Source: Akkermansia sp. (GTDB taxonomy: Bacteria; Verrucomicrobiota; Verrucomicrobiia; Verrucomicrobiales; Akkermansiaceae). Taken from it: a DNA stretch of 5,745 nt. Position numbers and translations under genes: made by a program. The DNA lies in the NCBI GenBank assembly GCA_017628435.1, contig JAGBZE010000179.1:1-5745 (forward strand), written 5' to 3'. Shown here piece after piece: positions 1-5,270 of the stretch. The notes beneath the pieces were generated by a model. The model was given only the letters and a program-made list of their open reading frames with translations. It ran no database searches and was not told the origin of the DNA. Position 1 is the stretch's first letter. Every line of letters begins with the position of its first letter.

Positions 1-768
1 AAGGCACTCACCGCCGCCATACGCAGCAACAACGAGGCCGAGGTGAACCGCCTGCTGGATGCAACCCCCGACCTGCTGCATGTGCGCACAAATGAATTCG
101 CCTGCTGCCCGCTGCAGACAGCCATCAAGTTCAACTGCGCTGACAGCATGGTGGAATTGCTTGTGAAGTGGGGAGCCAGTCTCAATACCCGCGACTGGTG
201 CGGCAACACCCTGCTGCAGGATTGCATTAACCGCAAGGATATGAAACACTTCCTCCAACTCCTCAAACTCGGCGCCAACCCGGATCTTCCTTCTATGGCC
301 AACAACAAGAAGGATGCGCTCTATCCCGTTTTCGCAACCATGCGCATGCCGGAATTCCTCACGGCGCTGCTGGAAGCGGGCGCAAGTCCGAATGTGCTGA
401 TGCCAAACGGAGAAAATGCCTTATTTGAGCTTCTGAAGCAGAACCCGAAGGCAGATGTAGCGATGCTGGCAAAGCAGGCAGAAATACTCATTCCCCGGGG
501 ACTGAACGTCAACACCCGCAACAAGATGGGCGAAAGCCTGCTCTGGAAACTGGCCCAACACGCCAACCGAAGCGACGTGAAAAACAACCCGCAGGAACTC
601 AAAATAACGCTGGATACCATAAAACTCCTCGTAAGCAAGGGAGCCGATGTGCAGGAAACAGAGGATGGCACCCCCTCCCTGCTCAGCCGCTTGCGTGGTC
701 AGTATGGCTGGGCTCCGCCTCTTAACCCGGATGTGGAAAAGCTCCTGCTGGAACTCGGCGCCAAATAA
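1..768 (+). CDS. Ankyrin-repeat protein, 5'-truncated by the window edge
   Basis: The frame is open from base 1 to a TAA at 766-768, giving 255 residues with no start visible. A GTG at 43 is in frame, but the preceding codons (KALTAAIRSNNEAE) already read as an ankyrin helix, so the true start lies upstream. The protein is built of degenerate ankyrin repeats of about 33 residues. Typical pieces are 'LQTAIKFNCADSMVELLVKWGASLNTRD', 'FLQLLKLGANPDL', 'FLTALLEAGASPNV', 'AEILIPRGLNVNTRNKMGESLL' and 'IKLLVSKGADVQETEDGTPSLL', ending in 'KLLLELGAK'. Ankyrin repeats form protein-binding solenoids; the partner and cellular role cannot be read from this part. No catalytic domain, signal peptide or membrane segment is visible in the part present. 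The gene converges on smpB with a 95-bp gap. The family is clear; the function is unknown. Confidence 0.88.
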   Translation, partial: KALTAAIRSNNEAEVNRLLDATPDLLHVRTNEFACCPLQTAIKFNCADSMVELLVKWGASLNTRDWCGNTLLQDCINRKDMKHFLQLLKLGANPDLPSMANNKKDALYPVFATMRMPEFLTALLEAGASPNVLMPNGENALFELLKQNPKADVAMLAKQAEILIPRGLNVNTRNKMGESLLWKLAQHANRSDVKNNPQELKITLDTIKLLVSKGADVQETEDGTPSLLSRLRGQYGWAPPLNPDVEKLLLELGAK

Positions 769-789
769 ACCATAGCAACTCCCACCAGC

Positions 790-813
790 CTCCCGGCTAA
801 TGCAGCCAGGGAG
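790..813. other. Imperfect inverted repeat between converging genes
   Basis: CTCCC-GGCT (790-798) pairs with AGCC-a-GGGAG (804-813) around a 5-nt loop, with one bulged A. It sits 22 bp after the ankyrin gene stop. Neither strand has a T-tract after it, so it is not a canonical intrinsic terminator, although it could stabilise the 3' end of the transcript. Confidence 0.35.
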
Positions 814-827
814 ATGTGCAGCCCCGT

Positions 828-863
828 AGAAACCACCTGCCGGACAGAAGCCGTGCGGGTGGC
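828..863 (-). terminator. Possible intrinsic terminator of smpB
   Basis: On the minus strand, directly after the smpB TGA, CCACC (862-858) pairs with GGTGG (837-833). Inner GC/GC and CGG/CCG pairs are interrupted by one mismatch and one bulged base, and the 7-nt loop covers 844-850. The 3' tail reads TTTCT, a short T-tract. The position suits the end of the rpoZ-smpB unit; the imperfect stem and weak tail keep this tentative. Confidence 0.4.
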
Positions 864-1349
864 TCACCACCGGGCTTTATTGAAGCGCGCCACCTCGCGC
901 TGCACTTCGCGCATTTCAGCGCGGGCCTTGAGGTCATAGCGCTGGTCGCGGTGGGTCTTGCCTCGGCCGGTGCCTATTTCAGCTTTTACCTTGCCATTTT
1001 TCCAATACAAGCGCAGCAGGGGGAGGGCGAAGCCTTTCTGAGCCTGCTGGATTTCCAGTTTCAGAATCTCGCGCTTGTGCATGAGCAGGCGGCGGGGGCG
1101 CTTGGCCTCATGCTGGAACCATTTGCCGGCGGTTTCCCAGGGCTGCACATCGCAGCCGTACAGGAAGAGCTGCCCCTTTTCCACGCGGGCAAAGGAATCG
1201 GCCACGTTCACCTTGCCGGCGCGAATGGATTTCACCTCAGTGCCGCGCAGCTCGATGCCGCACTCATGCCGGCTCATGATTTCGTAATCACGGCCTGCTT
1301 TCTTGTTACTGGCGATGAGGTTGTTCTGCGGGGCGGGTTTCTTGGCCAT
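864..1349 (-). CDS. smpB: SsrA-binding protein SmpB
   Basis: SmpB binds the tRNA-like end of tmRNA (SsrA) and escorts it to stalled ribosomes for trans-translation, in the cytoplasm. The 161-residue length fits the family. Visible family signatures are NKKAGRDYEI (15-24), the GIELRGTEVKSIRAGKVNVADSFARV block in the first third, LFLYGCDVQPW (61-71), RRLLMHKREI (86-95), LPLLRLYWKNGKVKAEIG (109-126) and the tmRNA-contact segment GKTHRDQR (130-137). The last 20 or so residues form the basic C-terminal tail that acts as a decoding-centre probe in known SmpB proteins. The usual ...DKR of the GK..YDKR motif reads DQR here. The start at 1349 is the only ATG that keeps the whole N-terminus. No strong Shine-Dalgarno is present; only GAG in CCGAGCAT precedes the ATG. 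It lies 108 bp downstream of rpoZ on the same strand and no separate promoter is evident, so it is probably read from the rpoZ promoter. Confidence 0.96.
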   Translation of the reverse strand: MAKKPAPQNNLIASNKKAGRDYEIMSRHECGIELRGTEVKSIRAGKVNVADSFARVEKGQLFLYGCDVQPWETAGKWFQHEAKRPRRLLMHKREILKLEIQQAQKGFALPLLRLYWKNGKVKAEIGTGRGKTHRDQRYDLKARAEMREVQREVARFNKARW

Positions 1350-1392
1350 ATGCTCGGTGGGGGTACAGGGGAATAAGGTGTTGGGGGAAAAG

Positions 1393-1435
1393 GTGCGACC
1401 CGGCGCTGCCGTTCGAGGAGCTTGCCGGGTCGCGC
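1393..1435 (-). terminator. Strong hairpin between rpoZ and smpB (terminator or attenuator)
   Basis: A perfect 10-bp inverted repeat, GCGACCCGGC (1395-1404) and GCCGGGTCGC (1424-1433), flanks a 19-nt loop. On the minus strand it begins 23 nt after the rpoZ stop and is followed by ACCTTTTCCCCC, a short T-run displaced by 3 nt. The stem is strong but the T-tract is weak. Since smpB lies immediately downstream with no visible promoter, partial termination (attenuation) or an RNA-stability role is as likely as full termination. Confidence 0.55.
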
Positions 1436-1457
1436 TGAAAGACGGTTTCGCAGATTT

Positions 1458-1769
1458 TTACAGATCCGGAGTGATGGTCAGGGTATCCGGCTCTGCAGGG
1501 GCTGCGGACTGAGCAAGCTCTGCAACGGGGTCGATGTCCTGCGCCTCACCACGGCTGGCGGCAAATTCCTCAGGAGTCATCTCGCGCCAGGTAATCTTGC
1601 CCTCGATAATCTCCGTGAGAGCGATATCACCGCACTGCATTTCCGGAGTGGTGACAATGTAGGGGTCAGAACCGTGGTTGAGCTGCTGCACACGCTTGGA
1701 AACGATGTTGACCAGAAGCTGGTTGTCGCCTACGATCTGAGCGGCTTTTTCGATAAGTTCAACGTTCAT
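1458..1769 (-). CDS. rpoZ: DNA-directed RNA polymerase omega subunit
   Basis: Omega is the small RNA polymerase subunit that chaperones beta' during core assembly. The 103-residue product has the expected layout. An N-terminal helix (MNVELIEKAAQIVGDNQLLV) leads into the conserved VSKRVQQLN helix (23-31), followed by a Gly/Pro turn (HGSDPYIV). The diagnostic strand-helix DIALTEIIEGKI (48-59) matches the family pattern AL.EI.EGKI. Residues 65-103 form an acidic, Ala/Pro-rich tail with no recognisable domain, as is usual for omega C-termini. The gene is transcribed leftwards from a good sigma-70-type promoter (TTGCAT-N17-TACAAT) with a leader of about 34 nt. No Shine-Dalgarno immediately precedes the ATG; the bases there are TTTTATCTCCC. 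It is divergent from ssb, with smpB next downstream on the same strand. Confidence 0.93.
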   Translation of the reverse strand: MNVELIEKAAQIVGDNQLLVNIVSKRVQQLNHGSDPYIVTTPEMQCGDIALTEIIEGKITWREMTPEEFAASRGEAQDIDPVAELAQSAAPAEPDTLTITPDL

Positions 1770-1790
1770 GGGAGATAAAATTGGTGATAC

Positions 1791-1804
1791 CCCGCTCCTG
1801 CGGG
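1791..1804 (-). promoter_or_regulatory. 5'-terminal stem-loop in the rpoZ leader
   Basis: The minus-strand RNA would read CCCGC-AGGA-GCGGG, a perfect 5-bp stem with a tetraloop. The predicted transcription start (about 1804) is the first base of the stem, so the hairpin would cap the 5' end of the mRNA. The AGGAG here is the only Shine-Dalgarno-like string in the leader. It is partly looped out and lies more than 20 nt from the ATG, too far for ordinary initiation. Confidence 0.45.
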
Positions 1805-1810
1805 TTCGGC

Positions 1811-1839
1811 ATTGTACAACGTAAAGCCGCAGGATGCAA
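1811..1839 (-). promoter_or_regulatory. Sigma-70-type promoter of rpoZ
   Basis: On the minus strand the -35 is TTGCAT (1839-1834) and the -10 is TACAAT (1816-1811), with a 17-bp spacer. Each differs from consensus at one position. Predicted start is near 1804, 35 bp before the rpoZ ATG. Confidence 0.7.
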
Positions 1840-1892
1840 GCCTATATTCGCGTCAGCAGCTCAATAAAAGGCAGAGAAGACCACATTTTTGC

Positions 1893-1921
1893 TTGTCAAG
1901 CCCGCCCGCGGCGGGTAGGAT
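1893..1921 (+). promoter_or_regulatory. Sigma-70-type promoter of ssb
   Basis: The -35 TTGTCA (1893-1898) and the -10 TAGGAT (1916-1921) are separated by 17 bp, preceded by an A/T-rich stretch (1883-1890). Predicted start is near 1928, giving a leader of about 65 nt. A consensus TATAAT at 1970-1975 lies closer to the gene but has no acceptable -35 at 16-18 bp; it could be a second, weaker start with a leader of about 11 nt. Confidence 0.55.
1901..1915. repeat. GC inverted repeat in the spacer of the ssb promoter
   Basis: CCCGC (1901-1905) and GCGGG (1911-1915) flank CCGCG, filling almost the whole -35/-10 spacer of the ssb promoter. The same 5-bp arms recur at 1791-1804 in the rpoZ leader. 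It could be an operator or chance GC palindromy; nothing in the sequence decides. Confidence 0.3.
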
Positions 1922-1938
1922 AGCACCATGTAGATAGC

Positions 1939-1956
1939 GCCGGCACTCCCTCCGGC
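1939..1956 (+). other. Hairpin in the ssb leader
   Basis: GCCGG (1939-1943) pairs with CCGGC (1952-1956) around an 8-nt loop, within the predicted 5' untranslated leader of ssb and 36 nt before its ATG. No T-run follows; a role in translation or mRNA stability is only a possibility. Confidence 0.3.
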
Positions 1957-1992
1957 ATGTTAAACAAATTATAATCCCCCATCCGAGTACAT

Positions 1993-2559
1993 ATGGCTAA
2001 TTTGAACAAGGTAATGATCATCGGCAATCTGACCGCTGATCCTGATGTGCGCACCACCCCGCGTGGCAACACCGTTGCAGAGCTCCGCCTGGCTGTAAAC
2101 CGCGTAAGCAGCGGCCCCAATGAGGGCGAACGCCGTGAAGAAACCACTTTCCTGGATGTGACCTGCTGGGGTCGCACGGCTGAGATTGCCGGCCAGTACC
2201 TGGCCAAGGGTCGCCCCGTATTCATCGAGGGCCGCCTGCAACAGGATACATGGGAAGACAAGCAGACCGGCCAGAAGCGCAGCAAAATCCGCATCGTGGC
2301 CGAAAACATGCAGCTGCTCGGCGGCCGCGAAGGCGGCGGCCAGTCCCAGGGCGGTGGTTACCAGCAACGCTCCAACAATTACAACAACGGCGGCGGATAC
2401 AACCAGGGCGGCTACCAGCAGGGTGGTTACAATGGTGGTGGCCAGGGTGGCTACCAGCAGGGCGGCAACTACGGCGGCGGCTACCAGCAGCAGCGCCCCC
2501 AGCAGCAGACGCCTCCTCCCCCCATGCCCGCCGAGGAAGACGACGATATCCCGTTCTAA
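1993..2559 (+). CDS. ssb: Single-stranded DNA-binding protein SSB
   Basis: SSB coats single-stranded DNA in replication, recombination and repair and recruits partner enzymes through its C-terminal tip. The 188-residue protein has the standard plan. The OB fold covers about residues 1-110 (NKVMIIGNLTADPDVRTTP, the FLDVTCWGR strand at 53-61, the GQYLAKGRPVFIEGRLQ strand, and TGQKRSKIRIVAEN). A low-complexity linker from 111 to about 168 follows, made of GGYQQGG/YNGGG units, then a PPPP segment (174-177). It ends in EEDDDIPF (181-188), whose acidic DDDIPF is the protein-interaction motif. The ATG at 1993 gives the canonical N-terminus MANLNKVMIIGNL. As with smpB, the only purine signal upstream is GAG in CCGAGTACAT. 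It is divergent from rpoZ and followed by a structured terminator region. No neighbouring rpsF or rpsR, a common ssb context elsewhere, is seen. Confidence 0.98.
   Translation: MANLNKVMIIGNLTADPDVRTTPRGNTVAELRLAVNRVSSGPNEGERREETTFLDVTCWGRTAEIAGQYLAKGRPVFIEGRLQQDTWEDKQTGQKRSKIRIVAENMQLLGGREGGGQSQGGGYQQRSNNYNNGGGYNQGGYQQGGYNGGGQGGYQQGGNYGGGYQQQRPQQQTPPPPMPAEEDDDIPF
2346..2496 (+). repeat. Degenerate tandem repeats encoding the SSB Gly/Gln/Tyr linker
   Basis: Within ssb, short near-repeats such as GGCTACCAGCAG and CAGGGTGGCTAC occur several times and encode G-G-Y-Q-Q and Y-N-G-G-G units. The repeat units are degenerate in sequence and length. Such tracts are prone to slippage, so linker length probably varies among relatives while the OB fold and the DDDIPF tip do not. 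Confidence 0.6.
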
Positions 2560-2571
2560 AGTCCGAGCGGC

Positions 2572-2637
2572 AGCGAGGATTTCGCTCGCCAGGCCAAAGC
2601 TTCGCAGAAGCGGCGGCTGGTCACGAAGTGATTTCGT
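2572..2637 (+). other. Run of hairpins downstream of ssb (structured 3' region)
   Basis: This gene-free stretch folds almost end to end. AGCGA/TCGCT lies at 2572-2586. A compound stem covers 2589-2620, with CCAG/CTGG, GCC/GGC and GCTTC/GAAGC around the loop GCA. ACGAA/TTCGT lies at 2623-2637. The 8-mer GATTTCGT occurs at 2630 and 2657, and GATTTCGC at 2578. It abuts the terminator hairpin at 2637-2658. It may be a structured ssb 3' UTR, a 3'-derived small RNA, or a dispersed repeat. No convincing gene is present; frames open here are extensions or shadows of neighbouring genes. Confidence 0.4.
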
Positions 2638-2664
2638 CCGCCCCCACCCGGGGGCGGATTTCGT
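2637..2664 (+). terminator. Intrinsic terminator of ssb
   Basis: TCCGCCCCC (2637-2645) and GGGGGCGGA (2650-2658) form a perfect 9-bp, nearly all-GC stem with the tetraloop ACCC, followed by TTTCGT. The T-tract is short but the stem is very strong and lies 78 bp after the ssb stop, before the next gene's own promoter. Confidence 0.65.
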
Positions 2665-2701
2665 ATATAGCGAGACCACTCATCCCGCCGGATTTCCCGG
2701 A

Positions 2702-2731
2702 TTGACAAATCAGCTCCTGCCTGTTTATAAT
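2702..2731 (+). promoter_or_regulatory. Perfect-consensus sigma-70 promoter giving a leaderless mRNA
   Basis: TTGACA (2702-2707) and TATAAT (2726-2731) both match the consensus exactly, with an 18-bp spacer. The -10 box ends six bases before the ATG at 2738, so the normal start (7 bp after the -10) falls on or next to the A of that ATG. No ribosome-binding site is present or possible in such a short leader. Confidence 0.75.
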
Positions 2732-2737
2732 CAAGCT

Positions 2738-3751
2738 ATGCAGACAACTACCACACAGGCAGAAACATCAGACTTCTCATGCCTTCTAAGAAAAGGGGAG
2801 GAAATACTGTGGCACGAGCCCCGGCGGCAGATGATGGAGCCGGCCGTGGTGTACTTGTTGTTCAGCGCCGCAGTATTACTGGCCATCTACGGTATGATGG
2901 TGTGGGAAAGCCTGAGCCCGGGCGGACTGGGAAAAGATGATACCCTGCACATGCTGTTCATACCGGGCATATCGCTCGTAAGCATACTGCTGGCGGTAGT
3001 TGTAGTCATGCGCAACCGCCGCATGGTTTATGTACTTACCCGGCAGCGCGCCATCATCTGCCACCGAGGATTCCGCGGCTGGGTCATTGATGAGGAAGCG
3101 CCGGTTTCGCGGAACCTGATTCTCAACCTTTTCCGCGCTGCCAACGGCACAGCCGATTATATTTTCGAGATTCATCGCTTCCGAAGAGTACAGCTCCCCG
3201 TCGGCTTTATCGGCGTACGCAGTGTGCAGGAACTGGAAACCCGACTCACCTGCTGCGGAGTGCGGATTCCGAAGCCGGAAAACCCTGCAGCAAAGGCCGC
3301 CAGGCCGCCCTCGGCCAGCCGCCTGTTCTTCGCATTTGCTGCTTTTGCGGCGTTACTGAGCTTCTGCATCCATGAAAGCAGGACCGACACCGCGCTGATA
3401 CTTACCCTGCATGGTGAACCCGCCATGGCCACCGTGGTGACGCATCGGCCCATCGTTGTGAGAGAAACCCGGAGCAGCGGAGGCCCGCTTCTGCGGCACC
3501 ACCCGGTGCTGCAATTCTCCCCTGCCCCCGGCAGCACCGTCATTGCCGTGGATCTGCTCAGCGATGAATCCCCCGCCGGCCAGCCCGGTGACCAGGTGGA
3601 AATCCTCTATTACCCGCAGAACCCCACTCTGGCCATGCGAGCCACAAGCCACCGCTTCGAACGCCCCGCCATCCTCCTGGCCTTCTTGCTCGGCCTCCTC
3701 GGTTATTTCCTCAACGGCATCCGGCAGCGCTATCTTCACCGGCAGCGGTAA
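2738..3751 (+). CDS. Membrane protein with bacterial PH-like and DUF3592-like domains
   Basis: The 337-residue product is predicted to sit in the inner membrane with four hydrophobic segments (about 35-56, 72-91, 195-211 and 310-327). The first half resembles bacterial PH (bPH) proteins: an opening LLRKGEEILWHEPRR (16-30), a membrane hairpin, then YVLTRQRAII (98-107) and a closing VGFIGVRSVQELETRL (155-170). The second half matches DUF3592: the segment after the third helix contains HPVLQFSPAPGSTV (255-268) and the signature GDQVEILYYPQNPTLAM (284-300), before the last helix. The function is unknown; both domains are common in uncharacterised envelope proteins. The ATG at 2738 is chosen because it lies where the consensus promoter would start transcription. 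The open frame continues upstream to 2186 but that part runs through ssb. The gene converges on hipA with no intergenic base. Confidence 0.8.
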   Translation: MQTTTTQAETSDFSCLLRKGEEILWHEPRRQMMEPAVVYLLFSAAVLLAIYGMMVWESLSPGGLGKDDTLHMLFIPGISLVSILLAVVVVMRNRRMVYVLTRQRAIICHRGFRGWVIDEEAPVSRNLILNLFRAANGTADYIFEIHRFRRVQLPVGFIGVRSVQELETRLTCCGVRIPKPENPAAKAARPPSASRLFFAFAAFAALLSFCIHESRTDTALILTLHGEPAMATVVTHRPIVVRETRSSGGPLLRHHPVLQFSPAPGSTVIAVDLLSDESPAGQPGDQVEILYYPQNPTLAMRATSHRFERPAILLAFLLGLLGYFLNGIRQRYLHRQR

Positions 3752-4981
3752 TTATTCCGCCAGCTGCTGCATGCGACGGCGAATTCCGGCCTGAATCTCC
3801 GCATATATCGACGAGGCATACTGTTCCTGCAGTTTCCGGGTAAAGGAATCCAACTCTTTATCCATGCGCTTGAGCAACTTGTTCATTTCCGAATTCACTA
3901 ATCGCTCACTCAATCCTGCCTTGGTTCCCATACGGAGGAATTTGGCACGAGTAATCCACTCCATGCTGTTGCGCCCCTCTATCTTCATCGCTAATTTGGC
4001 AGGAAGCTCAGGATACACCACCGTGGAAAGCAAATCATATGCAGGCGCCAGGCGACTGGCTTTCCCATGATGCAGAACTGAGAAATTCTTAGCGTGCGCA
4101 TCACCATTTCCAATCAGAAAAATGAAGATGATACGCCGGAGAAATTCAATGATATCCGCAGCAGGCAAAGCCATCTCCCGCAGCAACTCAAAGCACTGCA
4201 GTAATCTGGGTCCGCCCTCAGATTCATATTTTACGTGGGGTTCATACCCCAGCAGCTGGCAGAAGTCCTCCTGGTGCACGCGCACCCAGCGACCATCCTG
4301 CTGTTCGCGGTCATACCTCAGGGTCACATAATAAGGCACGTCTCTGACATGCAGTATCTCGCAATCAGCTGCATTCAATCCGCATACCTTTGCCAGACGC
4401 ATGCAGTAAAACTCGTTGAACACGCTTTCCGGAAAGCGCGGGATTCCAGGCTTGATGATGTGGGTGGAGGGTGTACCATTCAGCGGCAGCACAATCTGTC
4501 CATGCTGTACACACGCCACCAGTTTATCCTGCGCACCGGCACCGGAAATATGAAAATCCTCAGCTCCCACATGCAGAGGCCGCTCCGGCAGGCTCATCAG
4601 CACATCATGAGCCTCATCCTCACCCAGAATCTTATACTCCTCATCAGCCGATATTCTGGATTCGCGCTCCGGTGACACCAGGGCTACAGCTCCCGCGCAA
4701 TCCTCACCAATGCGCTTCAACAAGGCAAAAATATTACCGGGAGAAACACCCAGATACCGCGCTATCTTCACACGCACTGCTTCATCCGGCAGAAGATTCG
4801 AAAAGAAGGATACCACCTCACCTCCCTGATAAGGTTCTGCGCGCAGCGGCATGGTGTACGAAATAGCCTCGGCATCAGGTTGCGTCAAATAGGTATCCGC
4901 ATAAGTAAACGCCAGCCTGCCCTTATCCGATGTAAGGGCACCGATGCACATTCTCCGCAGGTAGACATTCAACGTTTCCAT
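3752..4981 (-). CDS. hipA: HipA-family serine/threonine kinase toxin
   Basis: HipA toxins are kinases; E. coli HipA phosphorylates glutamyl-tRNA synthetase and halts translation, producing dormancy. This 409-residue protein has the complete order: an N-terminal 'couple_hipA' subdomain (about 1-105), then the kinase core. Visible motifs are ISGAGAQDK (145-153), with Ser146 at the position of the regulatory autophosphorylated serine of E. coli HipA. Others are THIIKP (173-178, ATP-binding Lys177), GNGDAHAKNFS (291-301, catalytic Asp294) and LAPAYDLLST (311-320, metal-binding Asp316). All catalytic residues are present, so it looks active. The true target is unknown. The ATG at 4979-4981 overlaps the end of hipB by 13 nt, and GGGAG lies 8 nt upstream, suggesting translational coupling. 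The stop abuts that of the convergent gene. Two lines I counted (4081-4140 and 4861-4920) are about 42% and 50% GC, against about 68% in a line of ssb, which may reflect transfer. Confidence 0.94.
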   Translation of the reverse strand: METLNVYLRRMCIGALTSDKGRLAFTYADTYLTQPDAEAISYTMPLRAEPYQGGEVVSFFSNLLPDEAVRVKIARYLGVSPGNIFALLKRIGEDCAGAVALVSPERESRISADEEYKILGEDEAHDVLMSLPERPLHVGAEDFHISGAGAQDKLVACVQHGQIVLPLNGTPSTHIIKPGIPRFPESVFNEFYCMRLAKVCGLNAADCEILHVRDVPYYVTLRYDREQQDGRWVRVHQEDFCQLLGYEPHVKYESEGGPRLLQCFELLREMALPAADIIEFLRRIIFIFLIGNGDAHAKNFSVLHHGKASRLAPAYDLLSTVVYPELPAKLAMKIEGRNSMEWITRAKFLRMGTKAGLSERLVNSEMNKLLKRMDKELDSFTRKLQEQYASSIYAEIQAGIRRRMQQLAE

Positions 4982-5220
4982 AATCTATGCTCCCACCGAT
5001 ATCCCGTATATAGACCAAGCCCCAGAGCTTCCAGCACCTTGATTGCCTTTTCCAGCTGAACCGTCGGCTTGCCGTTCTCCAGATCAGAAACAAAACGCAC
5101 CCCGGTGTTGGCCACTCCGGCCAGCTGCTCCTGAGAAATTCCTTGCGCTTTGCGCGTTTCACGAACAAGCGCTCCCAATTCCTTTGTTGTCCGCAGACTT
5201 GTTTCCATACGCATCATCAT
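4969..5220 (-). CDS. hipB: HipB-like HTH antitoxin and repressor
   Basis: This 83-residue protein is an XRE/HTH_3-type DNA-binding protein. The helix-turn-helix lies at about 28-49 (ISQEQLAGVANTGVRFVSDLEN), followed by GKPTVQLEKAIKVLEALGLGL, typical of HipB antitoxins. HipB dimers bind operators and hold HipA in an inactive complex. The gene is first in a two-gene operon and ends 13 nt inside hipA. Three consecutive ATG codons (5220-5212) and a fourth at 5208-5206 could each serve as start; no Shine-Dalgarno distinguishes them, and the first is given here. Residues after about 70 (YTGYRWEHRLWKR) form a short tail that may contact HipA, by analogy with the family. Three palindromes upstream are the likely operators for its own repression. 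Confidence 0.9.
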   Translation of the reverse strand: MMMRMETSLRTTKELGALVRETRKAQGISQEQLAGVANTGVRFVSDLENGKPTVQLEKAIKVLEALGLGLYTGYRWEHRLWKR

Positions 5221-5225
5221 ATTTC

Positions 5226-5241
5226 ATTACCGCTCGGGAAC
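5226..5241. promoter_or_regulatory. Operator O1 of hipBA (imperfect palindrome)
   Basis: ATTACCG-CT-CGGGAAC matches the consensus of the two perfect upstream sites with 5 of 7 arm positions paired. It covers the predicted hipB transcription start (5235) and ends 5 bp before the first ATG, where a bound repressor would block initiation. Confidence 0.6.
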
Positions 5242-5269
5242 AGAATAGCACATATTCACCCTATTTCAA
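5242..5269 (-). promoter_or_regulatory. Promoter of the hipBA operon
   Basis: On the minus strand the -35 is TTGAAA (5269-5264) and the -10 is TATTCT (5247-5242) with a 16-bp spacer, plus an extended -10 TGC immediately before the -10 box. Predicted start is near 5235, a 14-nt leader. The promoter sits between O1 and O2. Confidence 0.65.
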
Positions 5270-5270
5270 T

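Noticed and set aside
816..1376. Plus-strand 186-codon ORF opposite smpB
   Set aside because: It is a shadow of smpB, whose family motifs are unmistakable on the minus strand.
1395..1433. tRNA-like element (arms around GTTCGAG)
   Set aside because: The loop is too short for a cloverleaf; there is no anticodon arm or CCA-compatible acceptor, so it is read as a simple hairpin.
1969..2679. Minus-strand 236-codon ORF opposite ssb
   Set aside because: It is antisense to a certain ssb gene; the Ala/Val-rich stretches mirror the Gly/Gln repeat tract.
2186..2737. Upstream extension of the membrane-protein frame through ssb
   Set aside because: It runs out of frame through the ssb coding sequence and its Ala/Thr/Arg-rich translation is a shadow; the consensus promoter and domain start point to ATG 2738.
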